Shown here: one piece after another, positions 10,915-20,520 of the stretch
Layout of the letters: each line of letters opens with the position of its first letter
Position numbering within the stretch: position 1 is the first letter of the stretch
Source of the DNA: Neoscytalidium dimidiatum
Taxonomy: Eukaryota; Ascomycota; Dothideomycetes; Botryosphaeriales; Botryosphaeriaceae
Assembly: GCA_037367355.1 (NCBI GenBank)
Contig: CM074703.1
Span: forward strand, 1,240,001 to 1,304,000
Direction: 5' to 3'
Length of the DNA: 64,000 nucleotides
Program-made: the position numbers and the translations under genes
The notes under the pieces: model-generated
Seen by the model: the letters and a program-made list of their open reading frames with translations, nothing else
Told to the model about the DNA's origin: nothing
Databases searched by the model: none

Positions 10915-12105
10915 TTAACCGAAGCTTAAAGAAATATTTAGCGATACAATTTCCTCCTTAATCCGGTCCTCTACATCCTTTAGTTCTTCTTTAACGTAGT
11001 CATACAGTTCCTCTTTAACGCCTTAAATCTGGTCGTCTATCCGGATATCAATAAGATCACTTATGTCGGCCATTATATTTTCCGTTATCTCCTCTAAACG
11101 CTCTTAGATATATTCCTCCTACTCCTACTTAAGCTGTATTAATGGGCTATCAAGCTGCTGTTTCAGCCGCTCGTTAAACTATTATTCCAGCCGCTGGTCG
11201 ATCCGGTCCGCCAGACGCGTTTCCATTTCTTCCAAGCGCATACTTACTTCACGTATAACTTTCTTACTTAGTTCTTGTAGTAGCTTCTCTATCTCTTAAG
11301 ACTGTTCGTCTTTAATAGCCGATGATGCAATAGTGTTGTCAATACGCCGTTTCTTGGACGTCACAGGCGGAGGAGGAGAGGGCGCAAGCTCGTTATATGA
11401 AGGCGGACTATCTATAGGAGATAGACTGGGCTCTTTATCCGCCGTAGAGAATTTAAACTCGGGACCTTCAATAGCGACGCCACCCTTCCCTCTATAAAGA
11501 CTCTTTAGAGACGCATCTCTACCACTCAGTTGCAAGCTGCCATTGCAGACCCTATCGTAAAGAGCTTGAACCAAGCTCTTAGACAATCGCGTATCTAAGT
11601 ATACTGTAAAGCGCATTGTTGGGGCGAGCGACTCTACCATCTCTAATGTTAGCCTCGATATGTTGTTGTTGGGTACCAGACGTCCCCTCGGGACCACGAC
11701 GGCGGCAGGCCTCCTTAGTTGAAAACAAAGGCCGATAGGGGCGGAGAGGCGTTCTCGCATAAGCGTTGGCATTTCCATTTCCTCAAGGTGAAGAGAGGAG
11801 ATCCGTTCCGGGAAAATTTGAAGGAACACAGACTGCTTAGCGCGCGGGTGATCGCTCAGCTCTACGGGAAAGCGTAACATAAAGAGAGCCAGGCTGGAGG
11901 CGGCGGTAAGTCGAATGTTCAATAAGACCGGGGTATTGCAATCGGAGGCAGGGAAAAACATGAGCTCTTGGTTTGGCGGGGCGCTCTGCCAAGCGATGAC
12001 CGAGGGCGCATCGGAAATATTGATGTTCGGAGAATCATTCGTCACTGGGGAGGCAGCAGACGACGCCATCACGGACCTGGAGCATCTAGTCAGCGCGAAA
12101 GACAT
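10915..12105 (-). pseudogene. Hypothetical Pro/Ser-rich protein with coiled-coil tail broken by RIP-type stops
   Basis: The first 269 codons (12105 down to 11299, ATG at 12105) are open and of normal composition. They include SPPSYNELAPSPPPPV followed by a KKRR cluster that could be a nuclear signal. After the stop at 11296-11298 the same frame continues for about 127 codons of charged heptad-like sequence (KKVIREVSMRLEEMETRLAD, VKEELYDYVKEELKDVEDR), interrupted by eight stops, all TAA or TAG and none TGA. Each stop would be CAA or CAG after one C-to-T change, and Gln fits the coiled coil each time. The damaged part is AT-rich. I infer RIP acting on the 3' half of a gene of about 396 codons. 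Family not identified; the 5' part might still be expressed as a truncated protein. Confidence 0.6.
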
Positions 12106-12770
12106 GGAAGCAAAGAATGAACCCTGCGCAAGAATGCACAGATCCCGCCCGCCCCGGCTTTTGGGTGGAGCAGCCTTGACTCCTGCGCAGGCACAGCGGA
12201 GCCCCTCACATGCCTGGCGGTACGGACCGACGACCCACGAGCATCGCCGACGGTGGCCGAAGCCCCATTCTCACACCCCAGATCTTCTATCAAAGGGACC
12301 CGTGCGCGGACGTTTGATGGGTAGACGCCTTGTCTACTAGTCCGGTCACGGATGGCGCGTTCGGCGACAGCCCCGACGGCAGGCAAGCGCGGTGACTCGC
12401 AACGTCCAGGTCACTCTAGACCAAGACCAGTCGGTGGGAATGGAACACCGCGTGGTAAGCGGTGATTGTAGCGTGACCGAGCAAGTGAAACGGACTGCAT
12501 ACCTGATCAGCAAGTCGGTAGGAAGTAGGCAGGGATGTCGAAGGTTAGGATAGGCAGCGCGATCGGAAGGCACACCTGGGGGAAAAGTAGATAAAGTTTC
12601 ACAGGCGTGATGGATGAAGTCAAATAACGGGGAGATGGAGGATGAGTAGAGTTGATGCGAGGTCGAGCCGCAAGTTTGAGGGGGCTGGGCTGAGTCGGGC
12701 AGCGTAGCCAATCAGACGGTGCCGTTGCTTGGCCATATTTCACCATGCCCACGCCCAGACAGACGAACAC
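12106..12770. other. Spacer upstream of the RIP-damaged gene
   Basis: Normal-GC DNA with no convincing gene; short frames on both strands overlap. It presumably holds the promoter of the minus-strand gene that starts at 12105. Confidence 0.4.
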
Positions 12771-13330
12771 TGCGCGAGATCCATACTTTGTTTAGCTAAT
12801 TTTCACAAAATATAGTGATGATTAGCTTTATTCTCTTTGTATTCCTTCCTTTTTCTTCTCTCTCATCCTCTCTCTCAATCCTAGTATAATGCTCTTCTTA
12901 CTAAGTAAGGCTAGAGAAATAAAACTTTTAGACTTATTAGATATATTCTTATAGAGCAGCCCTCAAGCATAGTTTCAGCGCCTTATACAGTCGTTATGAA
13001 TCCCAATCTTTTTATTATCACAGAAGTACATCTTTTCAGTCCTCTCAAACCGGATGCCTTTGTAAATTAATGATATGCGTAGGCGTGAGAGCTATAGGAA
13101 AGGATCAAATATACCTTAGTACTTCTCTAAGTTGCTGTAAATTTTACGAGATTAAGGACGATGTTGATAAAAAAAAAATCAATTTAGTGCCAGACCGGGC
13201 TTAAGATTTGAATGATTTAAAGCTAAAGCAGGCTCTCGTAATAACACCACGAAAGACTTCCGCCACTAATAATAATGCCTTCTAAGGAAAAGCGAAGGAC
13301 TAAAAAAAAGGGCAGAAGGTCTCCTTGAAC
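12771..13330. repeat. AT-rich, RIP-like relic
   Basis: A sharp drop in GC is visible, with many TTA, TAA and TATA strings, no long open frame and no readable domain. Together with 10720-11298 it flanks the normal-GC block at about 11300-12770. This is what a mutated transposon remnant looks like, but no terminal repeats or transposase motifs could be recognised, so the element type is unknown. Confidence 0.5.
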
Positions 13331-13412
13331 TCCACCATACGTTAACCCCCTACCTCTCTATCCTCACGGCTCCATTGACGGCCCGCAACGTAACACCCAG
13401 CACAAACCTCCC

Positions 13413-13829
13413 TCACGCCTCGTCCTCCCCCAAATCCAAAGTCCGACGCCGCCGAAGATCCTGCTGTCGCTCCCGCTCCCCTTCATTCGCGTGCCAAACA
13501 GCCTCGAAGAACCGGAAATGAAAGGCCATGAGACAGACCCGTGAGTACAGCGACACCGCCACGAACACGCCCCTCACAGCATCCATTACCCCCGCGCTGA
13601 AAAACGCGAAGTACGGAAAACCTAGGGCCATCGGGGCGCCCACCGGGGCGCGACTGACGAGCTTGATGAGGAGGAGCAGGCTGATCGGGATGCGTACGCC
13701 GAATTTAATGGTGTGTTGGGCGGCGGTGCTGGGGCAGGCGATGGCGAGGAAACGCTGGCTCTCTCGCTTTGGGTTTGGGATGATTGTAGACAACGTTCTG
13801 CTCCAGCTTCCCTCGTCATTGACATGCAA
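13413..13829 (-). CDS. Small putative membrane protein, start unresolved
   Basis: An open frame of about 138 codons ends at 13413 with a strongly charged tail (ERERQQDLRRRR then TLDLGEDEA). Two hydrophobic segments precede it: one around IPISLLLLIKLVS and one around ALGFPYFAFFSAGVMDAV. The frame opens at a TTG near 13829, so the true start is probably an internal ATG or an upstream exon. A candidate exon begins with ATG at 13967 (MDMWRVASDAE) and ends at a good GTGAGA donor, but it would lie only 10 bases past the stop of the upstream gene. Tandem with the NAPE-PLD-like gene on the same strand. Family not recognised. Confidence 0.4.
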   Translation of the reverse strand: MHVNDEGSWSRTLSTIIPNPKRESQRFLAIACPSTAAQHTIKFGVRIPISLLLLIKLVSRAPVGAPMALGFPYFAFFSAGVMDAVRGVFVAVSLYSRVCLMAFHFRFFEAVWHANEGERERQQDLRRRRTLDLGEDEA

Positions 13830-13976
13830 AATACCAGTGTCGGGTAGACGCAGTCCTTATTCTTCCCTCCATCTGTTATTAATCATTACAACCCAGTAAA
13901 TGACTTCGAACACCCTGTTCATACATCTTCTCACCTCAGCATCCGAAGCAACTCTCCACATGTCCATGATACGTAT

Positions 13977-15770
13977 CTAAGCCAGTACTGTCTCACCAAT
14001 CTTACACACTCCAACCTCTTCTCCCCACTTTAAACCCGCTCTCTCTGCCTCCTCCTTCCACAGCCTCGGCGGCTCCCTCACGTCCTCGTACTGCTCGCTC
14101 AGCGCGCCCCTCACAGTTCCGTAATGCATCCCTATACTCTTCTTACTCCTCAGCTCCTTATGCATGCACACCGCATCGTCTGGCGCGCAGTGCACAGGCG
14201 ACATGAACGTTCGCGGGGAGTAGCACCCGATGGGTAAGAGGGCGAGGTCAAACGGGCCATAAAGCTCTCCGATTTCCGCGAAAGCCGGACAGCGAGGCAG
14301 TCTCGCGATAGCGTCGCGATCCTTGCCGGCGCCTGGAGGAACGGTGCGGTAGCCGGTGTCGCCCGCAAAATACAGCCTCTTATTCCCCGACGCCGACGAA
14401 GAAGGGAACGACGAGGGAGCGGAGACGCCACTGACGAGACCGCCATTCCGCTTCACCTCCCTCAAGCTCTCCTTCGACGGCGAGACCGGCTCGCCGCGCC
14501 CGCCCCCCTCATCCATCTTCAGCCACGGCCCACTCGCACAGTCCCCTCCTCCCACCCCACCACCATCACCATCGGTCCCCTCCCCATCCACGCCCAGCTC
14601 CTCCACCACCCACGAGCACCAAAGAGCCCTTCCCGCATCCCACACGCCCCTCCCGCTGAAATGCTGGCTGGGACAGCACACGACCCTCACGCCGCCCCGC
14701 ACGCCCCGCACCTGCACCCTCACGCCCTCCCACCAATCGCACTCCACGAGCTCCTCCTCGGCGACACCCATCGCCCGCAGGTGCCGGCCGACCCCTAGGC
14801 CGCAAAGAAACAGCATCCCCCTCCCGGCCGCGGCCGCTGCAGCGCCGGCGTCCGCCTCCCTCACGCGCCTGCGCTCGCGCTCGACGAGGAAGCGGATGGT
14901 CGGGGCGTCGAGGTGGTCGTAGTGGTCGTGGGAGAGGAGGACGAGGTCGATCGGGTCGGGCAGGTCGGCGAGGGCGCACGGGGGCGGGGAGAAGCGCTTG
15001 GGGCCGGCGAAGCGGACGGGGGACATGCGGGTGGAGAAGACGGGGTCGAGGAGGAGGCGGATGCCGCGGTCGGGCCGCATCTTCTCCGTCCTCGCCGTCT
15101 TCTTTTCGGATGCCGAATCAGCGGAAGGGGCTTCCGGCCTGTCGTTCGCAGAGGGGTCGTCCTCGGCGGCGGGGCGAGGTGGCGGTGCCGAGTCGACGAC
15201 GGGCGACAGCGTCGTGGTGGTCGGCTCGTCGGCGGCGTCGGTCAGCGTGATGGACGGCATGGGCGGCTCGTGCCTCGTCTTCACGCCCGTCTCGACCAGC
15301 CAGCTGGAGTGCCCGATCCAGGTCGCCTTCAGTTTCGTTGCGTTACTTTGCTCGCGTCCCTCCACTCCCTCCTCTACCACCGTCTCTCCCTGCTTTTCAC
15401 CCCTACCGCCGCCATCGTCTCTCCCTCCACTGCCCCACCCCCAATCCGGCCGCACCACCTCGACCAGCCCCTCCCTGTCCTGCGGTACCGGCACAAAGTT
15501 GCGCTCGCGCGACAGAAACCGCGTGTGCAGCACCGTCGCCAAGCCCTTGTTGCCGCCATCCTGCGCGAAAGAGGGCCACGGATTGCGGAAGGAAGTCGGC
15601 GGATGGTCGGTGCCATTGGGTCCGGCGCCGCCGACGTGGTGGGCCGGGGGTTTGGTTGCGTAGACGGAGGCGGCGGATGGCGAGGACGGGAGACGGGGCG
15701 GGAGGCGGTGGAAGGTTATGAGGGGATCGGAGGGGGATGTGAGCGGGAATGCGGTATCGGTGGTGGACAT
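13977..15770 (-). CDS. NAPE-PLD/Fmp30-type metallo-beta-lactamase-fold hydrolase
   Basis: Predicted 597 residues, intronless, ATG at 15770. The family hydrolyses N-acylphosphatidylethanolamines to N-acylethanolamines; the yeast member Fmp30 is mitochondrial. Seen here: WIGHSSWLVETG (151-162), LLDPVFSTRMSP, GPKRF, the di-zinc signature HDHYDH (281-286), SQHFSGRG, FAGDTGY supplying the bridging Asp, and a C-terminal GMHYGT His. The order and spacing match the family. Odd features: about 75 residues of low-complexity Pro/Thr/Glu-rich sequence (about 163-236) are inserted between the first strand motif and DPVFS, and a second disordered insert precedes NKRLYFAGDTGY. The N-terminus is Ser/Pro-rich with no clear targeting peptide. 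Enzyme class is confident; exact substrate is inferred from family. Confidence 0.9.
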   Translation of the reverse strand: MSTTDTAFPLTSPSDPLITFHRLPPRLPSSPSAASVYATKPPAHHVGGAGPNGTDHPPTSFRNPWPSFAQDGGNKGLATVLHTRFLSRERNFVPVPQDREGLVEVVRPDWGWGSGGRDDGGGRGEKQGETVVEEGVEGREQSNATKLKATWIGHSSWLVETGVKTRHEPPMPSITLTDAADEPTTTTLSPVVDSAPPPRPAAEDDPSANDRPEAPSADSASEKKTARTEKMRPDRGIRLLLDPVFSTRMSPVRFAGPKRFSPPPCALADLPDPIDLVLLSHDHYDHLDAPTIRFLVERERRRVREADAGAAAAAAGRGMLFLCGLGVGRHLRAMGVAEEELVECDWWEGVRVQVRGVRGGVRVVCCPSQHFSGRGVWDAGRALWCSWVVEELGVDGEGTDGDGGGVGGGDCASGPWLKMDEGGGRGEPVSPSKESLREVKRNGGLVSGVSAPSSFPSSSASGNKRLYFAGDTGYRTVPPGAGKDRDAIARLPRCPAFAEIGELYGPFDLALLPIGCYSPRTFMSPVHCAPDDAVCMHKELRSKKSIGMHYGTVRGALSEQYEDVREPPRLWKEEAERAGLKWGEEVGVCKIGETVLA

Positions 15771-16539
15771 TTGGCGAGTTTGCGCGCCTGCGAGGAGGGA
15801 CTTTCTGCGGTGTTCGGTCAGCGCCCGGGGGATCCGGAGATGGCGAGGATTGGTAAGAGAGCCTAAGTGGGGGTCTGCGAGGTTGATTGTAGAAGGTATT
15901 TTTAAGGATTCTTACTTGCCCTAAAAGCAATCGAATGGATGATGCTTCACGTCAAGTGCCTGCGGAGGTCGGGGGAATCAATCTGGCCGGTGGCTGTAGT
16001 AGCTGCATGCGATGGATGACGCGATCACTTGATAGGCCGATTGAGACGATAGCTGGACATTAAATGCGCGAAGGCAGACTCGAGCGGAGAGCGGGATGAC
16101 ATGTCGTGGGGAGGTGGTGGTTAAGTTGTGATTAGATTAGCGTGTTGGATCCCTTGTTGGCTGGGGGGTGCGGCTGGAGATGACGTTAAGATGCTTCCAT
16201 TTCAGTCCTGGGCGCATTTTCTGTTGTCAGCCTGAGCGCAACCACACGTTCCCCCGGGTGGCAAGGACCATCTGCTGCCGCCATCAAGGAACCTGAAACG
16301 CCGTCTCCAAACTTTGCGATATCGATGAATGCGGGGTAGATGTCTGTGTGCGACTCATGTGATCCGACCGACGCACGATGGAGGATTCAGAAAAGGATCG
16401 AAGGCGAAAAAAAAAAGTGTATTTTGTGCGACTGAGCCCTTTCGCTCGTGGCCGTGCTCTAGGAATAATGTCCTCTGCTCTATCCTTCCGCTGCCTTGTC
16501 TGCCAAAATCCTCCGTCTTCCAAAGTGCGTTTCTGTGCT
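15771..16539. other. Spacer between the NAPE-PLD-like gene and Pho88
   Basis: No gene recognised. It should hold the promoter of the minus-strand hydrolase (right of 15770) and the 3' UTR of Pho88. Confidence 0.45.
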
Positions 16540-17305
16540 CTACTCGTCCTTAACGCCGCCACGGCCAGCACGCTCGGCCTGCTCGATGCTCTTCTTGTCG
16601 GTCTTGATCTCGCCACCAGCCATGGCGCCCATGAGGCCGCCGCCAGCCTTGAAGGGGCGCTTGAGGTCGCCGGAAGCGGGCTTGCCGAAGACGTGGATCT
16701 TGACCAAGTTGCCCTCAAAGGCGCCCTTGAGCGGGATAATGCTCTGGATGAGCAGCGGGTTGGTGTACTTGAAGTAGAAGTGCATGACGGCCATCATGCC
16801 GATACCCATGAGCTGAGCCTTGTACAGCTGCTTGAGCTGGGCCAAGTCGTATGCGTGTACCGTCGTCGTGACGGCCTTAGGCTCCTCGCCGCTGCCTGGC
16901 GGCGCTGGCTCAACGTACTTGAGCACCGTCATATCTACGCGTTCGCAAACGTCAGCCTGGCGCTCTGGAACGTTTCTCCGCTGGTTTTCACGCCCACATA
17001 CCCTTCTTCTTGTCTATCTGCAGCTTTGTATAGTAATAAATGGCAGCGATGATGAGGTTGGACGCGACGTAGAGCGCGCGCACAGCGTTCAGCACGTTGG
17101 GATCATCGAACGGAATCCGTTTCGACACCTGCATCATAATCCTGCAAAGCACATCGGGTCAGAGGGCGGCACGCAAGCGCGCAGGCATACAGAGAGGCAT
17201 ACAAGATGATGGCGAGATTGGTACTGTTGCGCAAACGCGTGGGTCAGCAGAAGGTTCCTCTTGTCGGGTCCGGATTGCGCATGCTTACATCTGAGGGCTG
17301 ACCAT
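16540..17305 (-). CDS. PHO88: Pho88/Snd3 ER membrane protein
   Basis: Homolog of yeast Pho88 (Snd3), an ER membrane protein linked to SRP-independent targeting of membrane proteins and originally to phosphate transport. Four exons read from 17305 downward: 17305-17289, 17223-17203, 17141-17002 and 16934-16540, totalling 190 residues, the normal family length. The three introns are 65, 61 and 67 bp. Joining them gives MVSPQITNLAIIL, a hydrophobic N-terminus, then KRIPFDDPNVLNAVRALYVA, a second hydrophobic segment, KLQIDKKKD, LKYVEPAPPGSGEEPK, and NPLLIQSIIPLKGAFEGNLV, all hallmark Pho88 text. The C-terminus (KTDKKSIEQAERAGRGGVKD) is typical. Two exons of 17 and 21 bases make this gene easy to mis-predict; the downstream ATG at 16932 is not the true start. 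Confidence 0.94.
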
Positions 17306-18555
17306 GGTGGCGGTTGCGGAATTCGACGGCTGGAATCAATCGGTGGCAGAGGGACGGGGACGGCGAGGGAGAAGAGGCGGACGGGCGGCGGCGGGCGATA
17401 TTTATTCTTTTGTTGAGGCGTTCGTCTTCGGGCGGCGGCGGCGGCGAAGGAAGGCAACGTTGCAGATCTGGACAGTGCAGAAAGGGTCCAAGCTGCCTGT
17501 CGGCCGCAACCCGGGCCAAGCCTCGCTAGCAAATCCGCCGCCCAAACCCTCCCACTCTTGCCAACTTCACCTCTTCTTGTCGTTCCTCAATCGTCAGCGC
17601 CAACCGTTTGGAGCTGTTGCGCCGCCATGAGATATCGCGCTTGTTATTGTCGTGACTCGTGTCGGCCATGGCATCGAATTATGCTCGAGCAACACCGCGA
17701 ATCATTTCATGCTACCGCTTCTTGCCAGTCAGCTCAGAACTTCATCCTACAGCGCCGAGAAGTGAGAGGAGGGAGACATCGGCTGAAATTTATCTCAAGA
17801 GCAAATGCGCCTTGGCACATATAGTTCAAGGGGTCTTTTCAGACATGAATGTGAACCGAGAATGATGGACTGATTTTTCCTTCGGGCGACTACCTCACCT
17901 ACCTAAGACTTATCACCGAAGTCTGTCCTTGCTTACTGCACTGTTTTGCGCGCCGCATACTTACAAGTATAGCTTTGCAATATGCGTAAGGAATCGAAGT
18001 AGTCATCTGTATATAGGGATGTTGCAGTGATGATTAAGTGACGAATAATATCCCGCAGAACACTATCCGTAGGTCAGCCCACTTATCCAGACACAGGCGT
18101 CCTTGCGATTTATTGCACGCCCGTATCCGGCCAATTGCTTTGGCTTCTAATATAGAGCTCACTGGGTGTCATATATAGAATCAATCACGAGGTTGTTCAA
18201 GGCAATCAGTGAAAGGGAATTCGTGTTGATATATCTGTCAGACTGCTGTCCGACGGTGAGCCTAATCGTAGCCCGATGATGAGTTCAATCGTTTAGCGCG
18301 AGGAGCCGAGCCGCATCCTCATGAAGAACCCATCCGTATACTAGTAAAAGAAAAAACAAAAAAGAAAGTCAACCCGCAAACCGATGCGTGAAAAGCCCTT
18401 GTATCCCAGTAATAAAACCCCATTAGCCGCCCAAAGAGCCATGAGCCATCCGTAGAAGAGTCACTTCGCATCCCAATGCGATTTCATCCATCCCTCATCG
18501 ATGATCCAGAACGGGCCAGACGAACAAGTCCGCCCTCTCCATCCCAACGCTCAAT
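17306..18555. other. Spacer
   Basis: No gene recognised. GC-rich near Pho88, where it forms that gene's promoter and leader, then more AT-rich from about 17850, where no long frames occur. Confidence 0.45.
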
Positions 18556-19326
18556 TCAGATGCCCATCTCGCCAAACTTCTTGACCAGCTCCTCCTTCAG
18601 CTCGCGCTCCGCACCACCACTGGCAAGGCCACCGACATCCTTCCTGGCCTTCTGCACCAGCTTCCTGCGCTCGAACTCCTCGCCGTCGTTCCTCTTGCTG
18701 ACGCCGCGCAGGTTGTACTTCACCAGGCTGCGCCGCGTCGCCTCGCGGACGGCCTCCTGCCGGTCGCGCTCGGCCTTCTCCTCCGCCACGCGCGCCTTGC
18801 AGGCGCGCTCGCGACGGCCCGGGCCGGCGCCGGGGATGATGTTGCTGCGGACGACGTCGCCGTACAGGGCGACCAGGTCGAGCTCGGCGCTCGCGCCCGC
18901 GCCGCCGTTGGCCTTGGCGACGTCGATGGTGAGGTCGAGGTTGCGTCCGACGTTGTTCTTGGCCATCTGGTGGCGGATGGCGAGCTTGGACTGGCGCCGC
19001 AGCGTGGCGGCGAGCTTCTCCTCGGGCGGGCGGCGGCCGTCGCTGTTGCCCTTGCCGCCGTCCTTGACCTTCGGCTGGAAGGCGACGTGCTTGCGGGCGA
19101 AGCTGCGGGCGGGCGTCTTGCCCTTGATGCGCTTGTTCATGTTGGCGTTGGTCTTGGTGAGGTGAGGGGCACTGCCGACGTGGTCGGTCATGGCGATGTC
19201 GGTGTTGTAGTTGGAGGAGGGAGGAGGAGAGAGAGAAGAGGCCTCGTGCTTGAGGCTCAGGGACGGGATGAGGTGAGTTGGGACGCCGTCGGTGGGCTGG
19301 TTGATGCCAACTGGGTAGGTGTTCAT
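18556..19326 (-). CDS. Basic hypothetical protein with C-terminal charged helix
   Basis: Predicted 256 residues from the ATG at 19326 (MNTYPVGINQPTDG). The frame stays open upstream to 19551, but that part looks like leader sequence and the internal ATG is the better start. The N-terminal third is Ser/Pro-rich. The middle is Lys/Arg-rich (KRIKGKTPARSFARKHVAF). The C-terminal third is a long charged, probably helical stretch rich in Arg, Glu and Ala (RVAEEKAERDRQEAVREATR), ending VKKFGEMGI. No catalytic motif, membrane segment or known domain is visible. Regular codon use and a single open exon support a real gene. The charge pattern hints at a nuclear or nucleic-acid-associated protein, but this is speculation. 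Confidence 0.7.
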   Translation of the reverse strand: MNTYPVGINQPTDGVPTHLIPSLSLKHEASSLSPPPSSNYNTDIAMTDHVGSAPHLTKTNANMNKRIKGKTPARSFARKHVAFQPKVKDGGKGNSDGRRPPEEKLAATLRRQSKLAIRHQMAKNNVGRNLDLTIDVAKANGGAGASAELDLVALYGDVVRSNIIPGAGPGRRERACKARVAEEKAERDRQEAVREATRRSLVKYNLRGVSKRNDGEEFERRKLVQKARKDVGGLASGGAERELKEELVKKFGEMGI

Positions 19327-20520
19327 GATTGTGAGTTTGAATGATAAGGTTTTGGAAGGGATGTGGTTTGAAAGAGAAGAGTCGTTGGAAAGAAAGAAAG
19401 AAAGACATTCAGAGGGGGAGGAGGATTCATATACGTACCAGCTGCTCGTTGTGTGAATGCAAGAAAAGTCGGTGGCTGGAGCGTAGTATTGTGTTGGGCA
19501 GAAGTGAAGCAAAGTGAAGTTCACTTTCATGCGGGTGGTGACTGCAGGCACTTACCTTACGGTGACTGTGTTTCGACAGATACAGAATCGTCATGGTAGC
19601 TAGTCCAAGCATGCGGTTGAACTTCTTATGGCAGGGAGCCTTCTTCGTCCATATCCAAACCGGGATGTTTGACTGTCCATACGGTTGTGGTGTTTTATAC
19701 GTCCAAGCTGTACACCTACACCATCTGCTCCGCTCTCTCACCACAAGATTCCACTGACGGAGAAAGCTCTCTTATAGATCGTCCTACAAAGCCTATCTCA
19801 CATCCTTAGACATGACCAGAATACACTTTACAATCAATGCATGGTGAGTTGAAGCAGTCGTCCGGACATAAGTGTTACCATCACAGTTGAACATATACGT
19901 CCGTACGACTGCTTCAACTCCCCATGCAACGTAGTCTTGAGCGTAGTCTTGAGCGTAGCCCCTGCTGCCCTTCTAACATCAAGCATGGACTTCACCCAAG
20001 CAACAAACACAAGATGTAAAATGTACCACTTATTTCACATACAATTATGTACAAGGTTTCATTCTTTCATCCTGGTCACCCCTCCTCCAAGTGAAGGCAA
20101 AGACACCCTAAGTCACCTCCAAAGAAAACCAGGGAAATGAGAGCAGAATGCCAGCAAAGAACAAAAATCAAAAGATTCGCAGAGGACATGATCGACAACC
20201 CAAGCCACCGTAAAACGCACCACCCGGACAGCCTATGGTATCTGGTCATTTCTTCAAGGGGCATGAGAGAGGGGAAAAAAGGAAATAGAAAAAGTCACCA
20301 CTAAAGACCGGATCGCCCTCCCTTTCTCTCTTCACCGTCCCTGACTCCAATCCTGTAGATTATTCATGACTTCTTTAGCCCCTACTTCACCCAAGTTCCC
20401 TCAAGACAAGCCCGGTTATTATCCGATTTTTTAATTCTTTTTGAAAAATGAATTTCAGGCAATGAAAAACTGGCAGCCACGTGCCGGTACTTCCGTTATC
20501 TCCCTCGTCCTTCATATCCA
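19327..20520. other. Spacer carrying a hairpin repeat
   Basis: No gene recognised. It contains MITE-like copy D (19838-19928) and, immediately after, a short tandem duplication of GTAGTCTTGAGC at about 19930-19954. The right part is probably the 3' UTR of the Snt1 gene. Confidence 0.45.
19838..19928. mobile_element. MITE-like hairpin repeat, copy D (best preserved)
   Basis: The left arm starts TGCATGGTGAGTTGAAGCAG and continues TCGTCCGGACATA (to 19870). The right arm (19894-19928) is its reverse complement with about three mismatches in roughly 33, around a 23-base loop. It shares GTTGAAGCAG and CGGACGACTGCTTC-type arms with copies A-C some 15 kb away. TGCA flanks both ends and could be a target duplication, though it is itself palindromic and may belong to the arms. 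No coding capacity. Confidence 0.75.

Noticed and set aside
14913..15866. 317-codon plus-strand frame opposite the NAPE-PLD-like gene
   Set aside because: Shadow frame; the minus strand carries the HDHYDH and other metal-binding motifs.
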